A stretch of 61,840 bases of DNA. It comes from CAZOWL01 sp964583605. Its GTDB lineage: Bacteria; Pseudomonadota; Gammaproteobacteria; Chromatiales; Chromatiaceae. Shown here piece after piece: positions 26,292-36,358 of the stretch. The stretch covers positions 1 to 61,840 of the forward strand of contig CAZOWL010000011.1 in assembly GCA_964583605.1 (NCBI GenBank), in the 5' to 3' direction. Position 1 is the first letter of the stretch. Each line of letters starts with the position of its first letter. The notes beneath the pieces are model-generated. The model was not told the DNA's origin. It did not search any database and was given only the letters and a program-made list of their open reading frames with translations. Position numbers and translations under genes: made by a program.

Positions 26292-27281
26292 CTAGACCAA
26301 ACGATGGTGCTCGCGCAGCGACCGATAGACGAGGTCGGAGACGTTGCGAATCACATTGCCGCGAGATGAGATCCAGGTGCCATAAGACGCAGCCCGGTTC
26401 CGCTTCTCGATGATCCCGATGAAGGTGTACGGGTAGGGACGGCCATTGCGATCGTGGGCCTCGATAATCCCCATGTCACCGCATAGGTGTGCCGTTGAGC
26501 CGGTCTTGTGATAGACGCGCACCGAGTCGGGGATGGTGGCCACGCTGCGGGCGATTCGGTCTCGGTTTGGCAGCGACATCAGCGCGCGCAGCTCGGCCGC
26601 ATAGGGTAGCTGGTTGTTCCAGAGGGCGTACAGGAAGCGACTGTAGTCGCGGGCGGAGGCCAGGTTCCGATAGGTCCGGCCGCCGGCCGGGATGGTCTCG
26701 ACAATGCGTGTCTGCTGGAAGATCGCGGGTGCGAAGCGTTTCAATACCCGCTCGACATCGCGCGGCCCATTCCCTCCCATCTGCTCGCCGACGAGGTCGA
26801 TGAGCCGATTTGTGGCGTAGTTGCTGCTGCGCCGGATCATCCCCTCCATCAAGCCGTACACCTCGGCTGTGTAGCGCGCGCGGCCGCTCTCGACGAGAAA
26901 GAAATAGGCCTGAGCGACGAACGGCTTGATCATGCTGGCGGCCTGCAGTGGAGTGTCCTCGTTGAGCGCCACCAGCTTCATGCGCCGCGTGAAGTCGTAG
27001 ACCGACCAAGCCGTGCGCTCGTCACTGGCGACCTTGCCTTGGCGCCGCAGCCGCTGGATGTAGTCGTTGACCTGAACATGCAGCGAAGAAGGAGGCTCAG
27101 CTTGCGCCGCGCCGTTCGGCGCGGCCAGCAAGACGGGGAGGGCCGCCAAGCTGGCGATCAGCTGGCGTCGGCCACGATCGGGCTCGCCCGATGCATCCAG
27201 GGCGTCCGTTAAGAAAGGCTTTGTCCCCGCCACGACGCGCTCCCCCCCACAGATGTTGGTCGCGGGATGGCGAGTGCGCAT
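26292..27281 (-). CDS. Class A beta-lactamase-like serine hydrolase, exported
   Basis: A 329-residue protein. A twin-arginine-like leader (RGRRQLIASLAALPVLLAAP) near residues 37-56 suggests export. The penicilloyl-serine-transferase motifs are present: S-M-I-K in QAASMIKPFVA (active-site Ser), SSN in RRSSNYATNR, and KTG in YHKTGSTAHLCGD. The omega-loop Glu of true class A beta-lactamases is not evident, so it may be a DD-peptidase or esterase-like relative; resistance is not implied. Starts are uncertain (ATG 27281, GTG 27296, or a later one closer to the leader). Confidence 0.75.
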   Translation of the reverse strand: MRTRHPATNICGGERVVAGTKPFLTDALDASGEPDRGRRQLIASLAALPVLLAAPNGAAQAEPPSSLHVQVNDYIQRLRRQGKVASDERTAWSVYDFTRRMKLVALNEDTPLQAASMIKPFVAQAYFFLVESGRARYTAEVYGLMEGMIRRSSNYATNRLIDLVGEQMGGNGPRDVERVLKRFAPAIFQQTRIVETIPAGGRTYRNLASARDYSRFLYALWNNQLPYAAELRALMSLPNRDRIARSVATIPDSVRVYHKTGSTAHLCGDMGIIEAHDRNGRPYPYTFIGIIEKRNRAASYGTWISSRGNVIRNVSDLVYRSLREHHRLV

Positions 27282-27506
27282 GCGCTTGGCGGTCACACAA
27301 TCGCTACCCCATTCTGTCCGGCCGATAGCCCCGGCATTGCCCCCTCACACGGTCGCGGCTGGGCGGCGCTCTGGGGCGCATCAAGCCGTCCTGCCCCTGG
27401 TCGGCTCGAGTCTAGATGCAGAATCTGTAGAAAGTCTAGGCAGTAACTACCCGCTGCGCAACATGTTGAGTGACGGCGCGAGGAATTTTTGAGTGCCTTG
27501 TCTCGT

Positions 27507-28259
27507 TCAGGCATCCCTGCGCGGGGCACACAAGGGGCAGCTCGGGTCAGCGCTGAGACGCAGGCGGCGCCAGTCCATCGTCAGGGCATCGAGCACGAGC
27601 AGCCGGCCATACAGGGGCTCGCCCAGACCAATGAGGATCTTGATCGCTTCGGTGGCCTGAACGCTGCCGATGATCCCCACCAGTGGGCCCAGCACGCCGT
27701 TGGCTGAGCAGGTCTCGTCGAATTGACCGTCGCGGGGATAGAGGCATTGATAACAAGGGCCACCGGGCCTCCCCGAAAAGGCCGTTACCTGGCCCTCGGT
27801 GCGAATTGCCGCGCCCGAGACGAGCGGCACGCCGGCGGCGAAGCAGGCGTCGTTCACCGCGAAACGGGTGGCGAAGTTGTCGCAGCCGTCGACGACCAGG
27901 TCGACGGTTTTGACGATCTCGGGCAGGTTCTTTTCGGTCAGGCTGGCCTTGATGACGCTGAGCTCAACGTCGGGGTTCAGGGCCTGCAACGCGCGCCGAG
28001 CCGATTCGACCTTCGTCAAGCCTACGCGCTCGTGCGTGTGCAGTATCTGGCGCTGCAGGTTGGACAGGTCGACGGCATCGAAATCGGCGAGGGTCAGTGT
28101 GCCTACACCGGCTGCCGCGAGGTACATCGCCACTGGCGAGCCGAGCCCACCGAGTCCGACAACGAGGACCCGCGCGGCGAGCAGTCGGTCCTGGCCCTCG
28201 ACCCCAAATGACGGCAGCATGATATGCCGGCTGTAGCGGAGGAGTTGCTCATCGGTCAT
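27507..28259 (-). CDS. moeB: MoeB/ThiF-family adenylyltransferase
   Basis: A 250-residue E1-like enzyme. The ATP-binding motif is VLVVGLGGLGSPVAMYLAAAGVG, followed by DFDAVDLSNLQRQ. Zinc is held by two Cys pairs (CYQCLYP and CPLCAP). MoeB adenylates the MoaD C-terminus in molybdenum cofactor synthesis; ThiF-type and HesA-type roles are possible because no partner gene is adjacent. It lies downstream of hynL on the same strand with a 323-bp gap. Confidence 0.88.
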   Translation of the reverse strand: MTDEQLLRYSRHIMLPSFGVEGQDRLLAARVLVVGLGGLGSPVAMYLAAAGVGTLTLADFDAVDLSNLQRQILHTHERVGLTKVESARRALQALNPDVELSVIKASLTEKNLPEIVKTVDLVVDGCDNFATRFAVNDACFAAGVPLVSGAAIRTEGQVTAFSGRPGGPCYQCLYPRDGQFDETCSANGVLGPLVGIIGSVQATEAIKILIGLGEPLYGRLLVLDALTMDWRRLRLSADPSCPLCAPRRDA

Positions 28260-28582
28260 GAGAGTCGGCTTTGGTAGCTGGGATGGGCTCGCGGCCGCGG
28301 AGGCCTGGTCGGCGCCAAGGGTTCAGGAAGCTGGGCAGAGCTTACAGTATAGGCCGGCGCGATCGAGCAGGGAGGCCCTGGCGCCTGGATCGGCCAGAGA
28401 TGCGTCGATCGATTGCTTCAGAGGGCCGACTGAATCACCGCCGAAGCACCCGGTTACGGCGATGGCGCGGATCGAGAAAATGTCTTCGGCTTAGCCGCGT
28501 CAGCATGGTATCTCGCGGAATCGACAGCCGGGCTGTGCTGTCTGCATCAGGCACCTGGCCGACGAGCAGCCGGCGCATCCTG
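28260..28582. other. Gene-free stretch between hynL and moeB
   Basis: No gene, clear terminator or recognised repeat is seen. A hydrogenase endopeptidase gene is often found after the large subunit in such operons, but no part of one could be recognised here. Confidence 0.4.
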
Positions 28583-30313
<1,731 letters not shown>

Positions 30314-30411
30314 GGGACTTGCTCTCTAGTCGCGGGGCCGATACGCCGTGCGGATCGTCCCGAAGCTTGCTCTCAGCCTTCGCTAACGGACGGTCGGTGC
30401 GCGGCCTTACG

Positions 30412-30480
30412 ATGAAATCCGCGCAGCACGTTCGCTCCCTCGCCCTCTGGGAGAGGGATGGGGTGCGGGAAGGATCCAGA
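30412..30480 (+). repeat. Dispersed two-hairpin repeat, copy 5 (5' half only)
   Basis: Matches the repeat from ATGAAATCCGCG through the first hairpin (CCCTCGCCCTCTGGGAGAGG) and GGAAGGATCCAG. The second hairpin is missing. It lies in the isp2-hynL gap on the strand opposite to the operon. Confidence 0.85.
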
Positions 30481-30507
30481 AACGACTGGTGCGATTTGAC
30501 CACTATT

Positions 30508-30533
30508 GTCGGGTTGCGCTGCGCTCACCCGAC
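30508..30533. repeat. Hairpin in the isp2-hynL gap
   Basis: GTCGGGT at 30508-30514 pairs with ACCCGAC at 30527-30533 around a GC-rich loop (TGCGCTGCGCTC). This short palindromic pattern recurs widely as intergenic repeat in proteobacteria. It lies 33 bp after the isp2 stop and would be in the operon mRNA. Confidence 0.65.
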
Positions 30534-30566
30534 CTGCGAGTGCTGCGATTATCTCTGAACCGATAT

Positions 30567-31835
30567 TCAAGCCTGTTCGTCAACCAGGTGCTCGGCGATC
30601 ATCTCGGTGAGGCCAACGACCGGGATGTCCATGTTGAAGTCCTCGAGGCCCTCTTCGAGCTGGGTGCGGCACGTGGCGCACATGGTGACCATACGTTGCG
30701 GCTCGATCTCCTCGATCTGCGCCTTCTTGCGCTTGAAGGCGGCGCGCTTGAGCTCGTCGGCGCGCTCGTTCGAGCTGACGCCGCCGCCGGCCCCGCAGCA
30801 CCACTGGAAGCGGCCATGCTCCTTGAGCTCGACGAAATCCTCCGCGACCAGACCCATCAGGCGCCGCTGCTGCGCGATGACCCCGCTTTTGCGGGCCAGG
30901 TTGCAGGGATCGTGCATCGACAGGCGGTCACCCTCCTTGCCCTCGGTACGGAGCCGCCCTGCGGCGCGCAGCTCATCGAGGACCTCGATGATGTGGTAGA
31001 CCTCGAACGGGTAGGGGCGGCCGATGAGGTTCGGGCCCTCCCAGCGGACCGCGGTGTAGGCGTGGCCGCACTCGGGGCTGATCACCTTCTTGACCCGCAG
31101 CGTCGCGGCGGCGTCGACGACCCGCTGCACCAAGGTCGCGGCGATGTCCTTCGAGCCGATCTGCACGCCGGCATTGGTCGCCTCGAAGCAGTCGGTGCTG
31201 AGCGTCCAGCTGACCTCGGCGTGATCGAAGATCTTGGTCAGTGCCTCGAGGTACTCGGGGAAGTTGATGATCTCCATCGAGGAGAGGAGCACCAGGTAGT
31301 CCGCGTCGGCGACATCGATCGGCACCGTCAGGCCGGTGCTCGACTCGACGTGCTTGATCTGTACCTCCAACGTCTTCCACTTGAGCCCCATCGGGCTCCC
31401 GGTCTCGATTGCCCGCACCGAGGCACCGATCAGTCCCTCCGGCGCATGGCCTGAGGCGACCATCCCCTCGCGCGCCTTGCGGATCATGTATTGGAGATCG
31501 TTGCCGACCGGGCAGACCATCGAGCAGCGTCCGCACATGGTGCAGGAGTCGTAGAGGAGCTCCTCCCATTCTTCGAGCATCGCATCCGTGACGCGCCGCG
31601 AAAGTCCGAGCGCGTGCTTGACCTTGCCCCAGAGCGTGAAGTCCCGCTCCCAGACGAGGCGCAACGGCTCGAGCTTGAGGATCGGCGTGTACTTGGGATC
31701 GCCGGTCTCGACATAGAAAGGGCAGGCCTGGGCGCAGAGGCCGCAGTGAACACAGCTGGAGAAGAAGGCCGCGACCGGCGCGTCGATCTCGTCGCGAAAC
31801 GCCTGTAGGCCTCGCTCCAACGACAGCGCGCTCAT
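30567..31835 (-). CDS. isp2: Hydrogenase-linked HdrD-like Fe-S protein Isp2
   Basis: A 422-residue protein with two N-terminal 4Fe-4S motifs, CVHCGLCAQACPFY (about residue 33) and CTMCGRCSMVCPVG (about 97). Two C-terminal CCG-type motifs are recognisable: CGHAYTAVRWEG with CNLARKSG, and CCGAGGGVSSNE with CATCRTQLEEG. It resembles the heterodisulfide reductase subunit HdrD. In HynSL-type hydrogenases it is thought to pass electrons between HynS and Isp1. The start overlaps the isp1 stop by four bases (ATGA). Confidence 0.93.
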   Translation of the reverse strand: MSALSLERGLQAFRDEIDAPVAAFFSSCVHCGLCAQACPFYVETGDPKYTPILKLEPLRLVWERDFTLWGKVKHALGLSRRVTDAMLEEWEELLYDSCTMCGRCSMVCPVGNDLQYMIRKAREGMVASGHAPEGLIGASVRAIETGSPMGLKWKTLEVQIKHVESSTGLTVPIDVADADYLVLLSSMEIINFPEYLEALTKIFDHAEVSWTLSTDCFEATNAGVQIGSKDIAATLVQRVVDAAATLRVKKVISPECGHAYTAVRWEGPNLIGRPYPFEVYHIIEVLDELRAAGRLRTEGKEGDRLSMHDPCNLARKSGVIAQQRRLMGLVAEDFVELKEHGRFQWCCGAGGGVSSNERADELKRAAFKRKKAQIEEIEPQRMVTMCATCRTQLEEGLEDFNMDIPVVGLTEMIAEHLVDEQA

Positions 31836-32494
31836 GACGGTACCCCCTTACGGCCGAAGGCGGCACCCGTGTACCAACGGGCGATGAAGGCCGTGAAGAT
31901 GTGTATCAGCTTCGTGAAGGGCAGCACGATCAGGAAGATCTCTGCGGCCAGGATGTGCAGCCCGAGCGCGAGCGGATACGGGTTGACGAGCCGGTGATAG
32001 GCTAGGTAGCCGGTCAGCAGTGGCAGGAAGGTGACCGTCCAGATCAGATAGTCCTCGACGGTGCTCAGACGCTGTTTGACCGGATGGATCAATCGATGAG
32101 CCAGCGTGGCCAGTAGCGCGACCAAGGTCACGGCGGTGATGGCATCCACCGCTGGGTTGGGCAGCCCTGGCCAGCCGATGCCGACCAACGCCTGGATCAG
32201 CTCGATGTGCGGGATGAAGAACAGCAGCGCGATGATGAAGCCCAGGTGCCAAAGCCAACCGATCAAGACATTGAACGGGGCCCGGTGCAGCGTCCCTGGG
32301 TCGGCGATAAAGCGGGTCAGGATGGTCTTGAGGCCGGGCCCCCAATCGCCACCGCGCGGTGTGGCGTAATTGGGCGCTCGGCCGAGCAGCAAAATTTCCA
32401 ACAGGCGTGCCAGCGTCCCGAGCGCGAAGATGGCTAGGGCCACGCTGAACATCGGACCCTTGACCCAGAGCAGGAAGTCCATCGGATCACTCAT
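31832..32494 (-). CDS. isp1: Hydrogenase-linked b-type cytochrome-like membrane protein Isp1
   Basis: A 220-residue protein with about five hydrophobic segments, from MFSVALAIFALGTLARLLEIL to AAEIFLIVLPFTKLIHIF (in parts). Several membrane histidines (WHLGF, IHPVKQR, FTKLIHIF) could bind heme b as in NarI and HdrE. It would couple the hydrogenase to the quinone pool. It overlaps hynS upstream and isp2 downstream, each by ATGA, which indicates tight translational coupling. Confidence 0.92.
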   Translation of the reverse strand: MSDPMDFLLWVKGPMFSVALAIFALGTLARLLEILLLGRAPNYATPRGGDWGPGLKTILTRFIADPGTLHRAPFNVLIGWLWHLGFIIALLFFIPHIELIQALVGIGWPGLPNPAVDAITAVTLVALLATLAHRLIHPVKQRLSTVEDYLIWTVTFLPLLTGYLAYHRLVNPYPLALGLHILAAEIFLIVLPFTKLIHIFTAFIARWYTGAAFGRKGVPS

Positions 32495-33588
32495 CGCTTC
32501 GCCTCCAGCTCATCGACCGTGACGGGCTCGCGCTTCGCGGCGGCGGCGGCGACGCGCCGCTTCGCCAAGGTGGCCGCTGCAGCACCGGCGACCGCCCCCG
32601 CCGCGCCGGCGGCCAGGATGGTGCCGCCCGCGATATCGGCGGGTACCGAGAGCGCCCGGTAGAAATCGCCCGCATCCCAGAAGTTGGCCTCGGAGCAGCC
32701 GAGACAGGGGGCGCCGGCCTCGACCGGCCAGCTGGTCGCCGCATTCCAGCGCATCGTCGCGCAGGCATTGTAGGTGCTAGGACCCTTGCACCCGAGCCGG
32801 TAGAGACACCAACCGGCTTTGGCGCCGGCGTCGTCGAAGGTCTCGGCGAATAGGCCCTTGTCGTAGAAGGGCCGTCGATAGCAGCGGTCGTGGATGGCCT
32901 GACCGAAGAAGGCCCGCGGCCGCTGGTACTCGTCGAGCTCAGGCAGCTGGCCAAAGGTCAGGTACTGAGCGAGGACGCCAGTGATGACCATCGGCACCGG
33001 CGGACAGCCAGGCACATTGATCACCGGCCTGTCATGCACGACGTCCATCACGGCCACGGCCCCGGTCGGATTCGGCCGGGCGTGGGGCAGGCCGCCGAAG
33101 GCGGCACAGCTGCCGACGGCGATGACGGCGGCGGCACCGGCGAGCGTCTCGGCCAGCATCTCCATATTGCTGATCCCGGCGATGGTCGAGTAGCCGGGAT
33201 TGGCGTCGGGGCCGGGCAAGGAGCCGTCGACGACCAGTAGATACTCGCCCCAGCTCAACTGCATGGCCTGCGTTCGAGCCAGCTCGGCGGCCTCTCCGGA
33301 GGCGGCCTGGAGGGTGTGATGATAGTCGAGCGACACGATGTCGAGGATGAGCTCCTCGACCGTGGGCGAGTAGCTCCGCGTCAGCGATTCGGTGCAGCCC
33401 GTGCACTCCTGAAACGAGAGCCAGATCACCGAGGGGCGTCGGGCCTGCTCGAGGGCCGCGGCGATCGCGGGCGCCTGGCTCGGTGGCAAGGCCATCATCG
33501 AGGCCGTGGCGGCGCAGAACTTCAGGAAGCCGCGACGCGAGACGCCTCTCTCGCGCAGGCGCTCGCTCAAGGTCTTGTCAGCGACCAT
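32491..33588 (-). CDS. hynS: [NiFe] hydrogenase small subunit HynS
   Basis: A 365-residue subunit with a Tat leader (SRRGFLKFCAATASMMAL). Cluster cysteines occur in QECTGCTES (proximal), GSCAAFGG, PGCPP, GCKGPSTYNAC and PCLGCSE. A hydrophobic tail (GGTILAAGAAGAVAGAAAA) near residues 320-345 may anchor the mature enzyme. The start at ATG 33588 has a near-perfect AAAGAGGAGGGA site; the frame is open 90 codons further but unsupported. Together with HynL it is exported folded. The gene is third-to-last upstream in the operon order hupH-hynS-isp1-isp2-hynL. Confidence 0.95.
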   Translation of the reverse strand: MVADKTLSERLRERGVSRRGFLKFCAATASMMALPPSQAPAIAAALEQARRPSVIWLSFQECTGCTESLTRSYSPTVEELILDIVSLDYHHTLQAASGEAAELARTQAMQLSWGEYLLVVDGSLPGPDANPGYSTIAGISNMEMLAETLAGAAAVIAVGSCAAFGGLPHARPNPTGAVAVMDVVHDRPVINVPGCPPVPMVITGVLAQYLTFGQLPELDEYQRPRAFFGQAIHDRCYRRPFYDKGLFAETFDDAGAKAGWCLYRLGCKGPSTYNACATMRWNAATSWPVEAGAPCLGCSEANFWDAGDFYRALSVPADIAGGTILAAGAAGAVAGAAAATLAKRRVAAAAAKREPVTVDELEAKR

Positions 33589-33617
33589 CGTCCCTCCTCT
33601 TTCGGCAACGGGCGCGT

Positions 33618-34046
33618 TCAAAGGGCATCCTCGGGTGCGTCGGTCAGATGCGCATCGAGCCTCGCGAGCGACTCGTCGAGATCCTCGATCGGGGAGCGCA
33701 GGATCTCGGGGAAGCGGGTGACCTCGATCTGCAGTGTCAGGCGCTCGTCCTCGTCGCTGCGGTGATCGACGAGCCAGACGCCGGCCAACGCGCTCTCCCA
33801 GACCCGTGTCGGGCCCATCGCGCTGATCACCGCCTCGACCCCACCGTGGCCGAGCCAAGCGAGGAGCCGGTCCAGGTCGCCTGGGCCAAACGGCTGGACA
33901 CGCAGATCGATCTGGGTCGTCTCGCCAGTGTCGATCAGCCGCCGTAGCGCATGGCGGATCTGATGGAAAATGATGCGCAACGGATCCCAGTCGGGGCGCT
34001 GCACATGGGGGCTGAAGGTGACGGGTACACCGTCTCGCTGCGACAT
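33618..34046 (-). CDS. HupH-like hydrogenase expression/formation protein
   Basis: A 142-residue protein. The stretch AVISAMGPTRVWESALAGVWLVDHRSDEDERLTLQIEV (in parts) matches the C-terminal domain of HupH/HyaF proteins. The first half (FHQIRHALRRLIDTGETTQIDL) is compatible with the same family in shortened form. These proteins assist small-subunit maturation. It precedes hynS by 29 bp and is the first gene of the leftward operon; the region upstream holds a palindrome at 34192-34216. Confidence 0.75.
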   Translation of the reverse strand: MSQRDGVPVTFSPHVQRPDWDPLRIIFHQIRHALRRLIDTGETTQIDLRVQPFGPGDLDRLLAWLGHGGVEAVISAMGPTRVWESALAGVWLVDHRSDEDERLTLQIEVTRFPEILRSPIEDLDESLARLDAHLTDAPEDAL

Positions 34047-34191
34047 CAGGCTCGCCTCAGGATGCGTATATCCATTTTAGGCGAATGACTTATATAGCCC
34101 TTTGACGCAGCGCACTGAAACGCCCGCATGGCCGCGGTTCGGCGGGACGCCTTGAGCAGGCTGCTGAAGCGAGCATCCTCTCTCGTCACCA

Positions 34192-34216
34192 GATAACACA
34201 ACCAGTTTGCGTTATC
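34192..34216. promoter_or_regulatory. Candidate operator between hydrogenase operon and ydjM-like gene
   Basis: A 25-base near-palindrome: GATAACACAACC, one central base, GTTTGCGTTATC. Ten of twelve positions match between arms. It lies 46 bp before the rightward gene and 146 bp before the hupH-like start. No known regulator matches this pattern by eye. Confidence 0.5.
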
Positions 34217-34261
34217 ATCGCGAGCGAGCTCTGCGGTGGTGCGTGCTGGAAGGTCCCGCGT

Positions 34262-35020
34262 ATGGCGAACTTCGTGACCCATCTCTATGGTGCGGCCGTG
34301 GTCAGCAGTACGGCAGCGGTCGGACTGTACGGCGTCGGTCTGGCCGATGCCGGGGAGGCGCAGGTCTATTTCCTCGTCGGTGTGGTCGGTGGGCTGTTGC
34401 CGGACATCGATTCCGATGGCTCTACGCCGGTGCGCGCCTTCTTCTCGATGCTCGGTGCTGCCCTCGCATTCGGGGCCTGTTTTGCACTGATCGATCGCTT
34501 CGCATTGGTCGACCTGGCACTGGTCTGGAGCCTGGTGTTCGTGCTGGTGCGCTTCGGTGTCTTCGAGATCTTCGCGCGCTTTACCGTCCACCGGGGGGTT
34601 TGGCATTCCTGGCTGGCGGTGCTTTTCGTGTCGTTCGCAACGGCCGATCTCGCCTACTGGCTCGCTGGTCGCACGCCCTGGGAGTCTTGGATGAGTGCGG
34701 CCTTCATGGGGTTGGGCTATCTGACGCATCTCTGCCTCGATGAGCTGGCGAGCGTGAATCTCCTCAATACGCGCGTGAAACGCTCGTTCGGGACGGCGAT
34801 GAAGCCTCTCAGCCTCGGTTCTCCCTGGGCTTCGCTGACCATGGCGGCAGGGGTCGTGGTGCTCGCGCTCGTGTCGCCGAGCTTTGCCCCGGTGCTCGAT
34901 GTGGCGCGGCGGTTTGACGCCTCTTCAGTCGCGCTGCAGGCGGGCCTGTGGCGCTCAAGCTCGTCGCTGGGCGAGTGGCGTGCCTGGGTGGTCGACCGGG
35001 CCGCATCATTGATCCGATGA
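34262..35020 (+). CDS. YdjM-type membrane-bound metal-dependent hydrolase
   Basis: A 252-residue membrane protein of the DUF457/YdjM family. Metal-binding residues typical of the family appear in MANFVTHLYGAAV, GGLLPDIDSD, TVHRGVWHSW and GYLTHLCLDEL. Several hydrophobic segments surround them. Relatives are LexA-regulated or placed near DNA-repair genes in some species; the substrate is unknown. It is divergent from the hydrogenase operon and is followed by accA 70 bp later. Confidence 0.85.
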   Translation: MANFVTHLYGAAVVSSTAAVGLYGVGLADAGEAQVYFLVGVVGGLLPDIDSDGSTPVRAFFSMLGAALAFGACFALIDRFALVDLALVWSLVFVLVRFGVFEIFARFTVHRGVWHSWLAVLFVSFATADLAYWLAGRTPWESWMSAAFMGLGYLTHLCLDELASVNLLNTRVKRSFGTAMKPLSLGSPWASLTMAAGVVVLALVSPSFAPVLDVARRFDASSVALQAGLWRSSSSLGEWRAWVVDRAASLIR

Positions 35021-35090
35021 GCGGAGCCGCGTTGGCCCTGGCTTGCTCGACCTATCGTCGTCGTGGACGATGCGATAAACTCCGTCCGCC

Positions 35091-36047
35091 ATGGATCCAC
35101 ATTTCCTAGATTTCGAGCAGCCTATCGCCGAGCTGGAGGCGAAGATTGACGAGCTGCGGCGAGTGGGTGACGACAACGCTCTCAACCTCGCCGAGGATAT
35201 CGAGCACCTGCGCAACAAGAGCATGGCGCTCACGGAGTCGATCTTCTCGTCCCTCACGCCGTGGCAGATCTCGAAATTGTCGCGGCACCCATTGAGACCC
35301 TATGTCCTCGATTATGTCGAGCGTCTTTTCGACGGCTTCCAGGAGCTCCACGGTGATCGGACCTTTGCCGATGACCACGCCGTAGTGGGTGGGGTGGCGC
35401 GCTTTCAAGGTCGCTCGGTGATGCTGATCGGCCATCAGAAAGGACGGGATACTAAGGAGAAGATCCTCCGTAACTTCGGGATGCCGCGTCCGGAGGGCTA
35501 CCGCAAGGCGCTGCGGCTGATGCGGCTGGCCGAGCGGTTCGGCTTGCCGGTCCTGACATTTATTGACACGCCTGGCGCCTACCCAGGCGTCGGTGCCGAA
35601 GAGCGCGGCCAGAGCGAGGCAATTGCCCGCAATCTGCAGGCCATGGCTGTGTTGCGGACACCCATCATCTGCACGGTCATCGGAGAAGGCGGGTCCGGCG
35701 GGGCCTTGGCGATCGGTGTCGGCGATCGGGTGCTGATGCTCCAGTACAGCACCTATTCCGTCATCTCACCCGAAGGCTGTGCCTCCATCCTCTGGAAGAG
35801 TGCCGACAAGGCGCAGCTGGCCGCCGAGGCCATGGCGATCACATCGGACAAGCTCCTCGAGCTGGAGCTGATCGATGCCATCATTCCAGAGCCTCTCGGA
35901 GGGGCGCACCGGGATGTCCCAGCGATGGCGGAGACCTTACGGAGTACCTTGCTGAAGACGTTGGACGAGCTGGCGACGGTCGATCTCGACGAGCTGATCG
36001 CAAGCCGCTACCAGCGTTTGGCGGGCTACGGCCGCTTCAAGGAGTAG
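35091..36047 (+). CDS. accA: Acetyl-CoA carboxylase carboxyltransferase subunit alpha
   Basis: A 318-residue protein of normal length. It has the opening FLDFEQPIAELEAKIDELR, the substrate-binding GHQKGRDTKEKILRNFGM, TFIDTPGAYPGVGAEERGQ and the oxyanion-type GEGGSGGALAIGVGDRV. It transfers carboxyl from biotin to acetyl-CoA in malonyl-CoA synthesis. A good rho-independent terminator follows. The accA-tilS order is common in gammaproteobacteria; here a dispersed repeat lies between them. Confidence 0.97.
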   Translation: MDPHFLDFEQPIAELEAKIDELRRVGDDNALNLAEDIEHLRNKSMALTESIFSSLTPWQISKLSRHPLRPYVLDYVERLFDGFQELHGDRTFADDHAVVGGVARFQGRSVMLIGHQKGRDTKEKILRNFGMPRPEGYRKALRLMRLAERFGLPVLTFIDTPGAYPGVGAEERGQSEAIARNLQAMAVLRTPIICTVIGEGGSGGALAIGVGDRVLMLQYSTYSVISPEGCASILWKSADKAQLAAEAMAITSDKLLELELIDAIIPEPLGGAHRDVPAMAETLRSTLLKTLDELATVDLDELIASRYQRLAGYGRFKE

Positions 36048-36103
36048 GTGGCCGAGTGTAACGACACGTGATTCAACAACAGGTGATACAGCTCTTTGAG
36101 CGA

Positions 36104-36170
36104 CGAAACACGCGAAGTGGAATGATCTTTACAGGAAAGGCGGCACTTTGTCGCGTGTTTCGCTTTTTTC
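36104..36170 (+). terminator. Rho-independent terminator of accA
   Basis: CGAAACACGCG at 36104-36114 pairs with CGCGTGTTTCG at 36152-36162. An inner AAGTG/CACTT pairing follows after a small bulge, and CTTTTTT comes directly after the stem. The loop is long (about 25 bases), but stem and T-run are convincing. Confidence 0.8.
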
Positions 36171-36218
36171 GTAGCTATTTCTGTTTGCCGCAACCTGCAG
36201 AGTGTTTTTGAGCCCTTC

Positions 36219-36340
36219 CTAACGATCATGGGGCGAGGCGAGCCACCCCAGATGATAAAAGGTCGCCTCGCCCCTGATCGCTCCCTCACCCCAACCCTCT
36301 CCCAGAGGGCGAGGGAGCGAACGTGCTTCGCGAAATTCAT
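36219..36340 (-). repeat. Dispersed two-hairpin repeat, copy 6
   Basis: Full-length copy in reverse orientation between accA and tilS. The GTG at 36323, where the tilS frame opens, is inside it. Confidence 0.9.
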
Positions 36341-36358
36341 TGTAAGGGACGATGGCCT

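Noticed and set aside
26292..27281. Antibiotic-resistance beta-lactamase
   Set aside because: S-x-x-K, SSN and KTG motifs are shared by many serine hydrolases and the class A omega-loop Glu is not evident.
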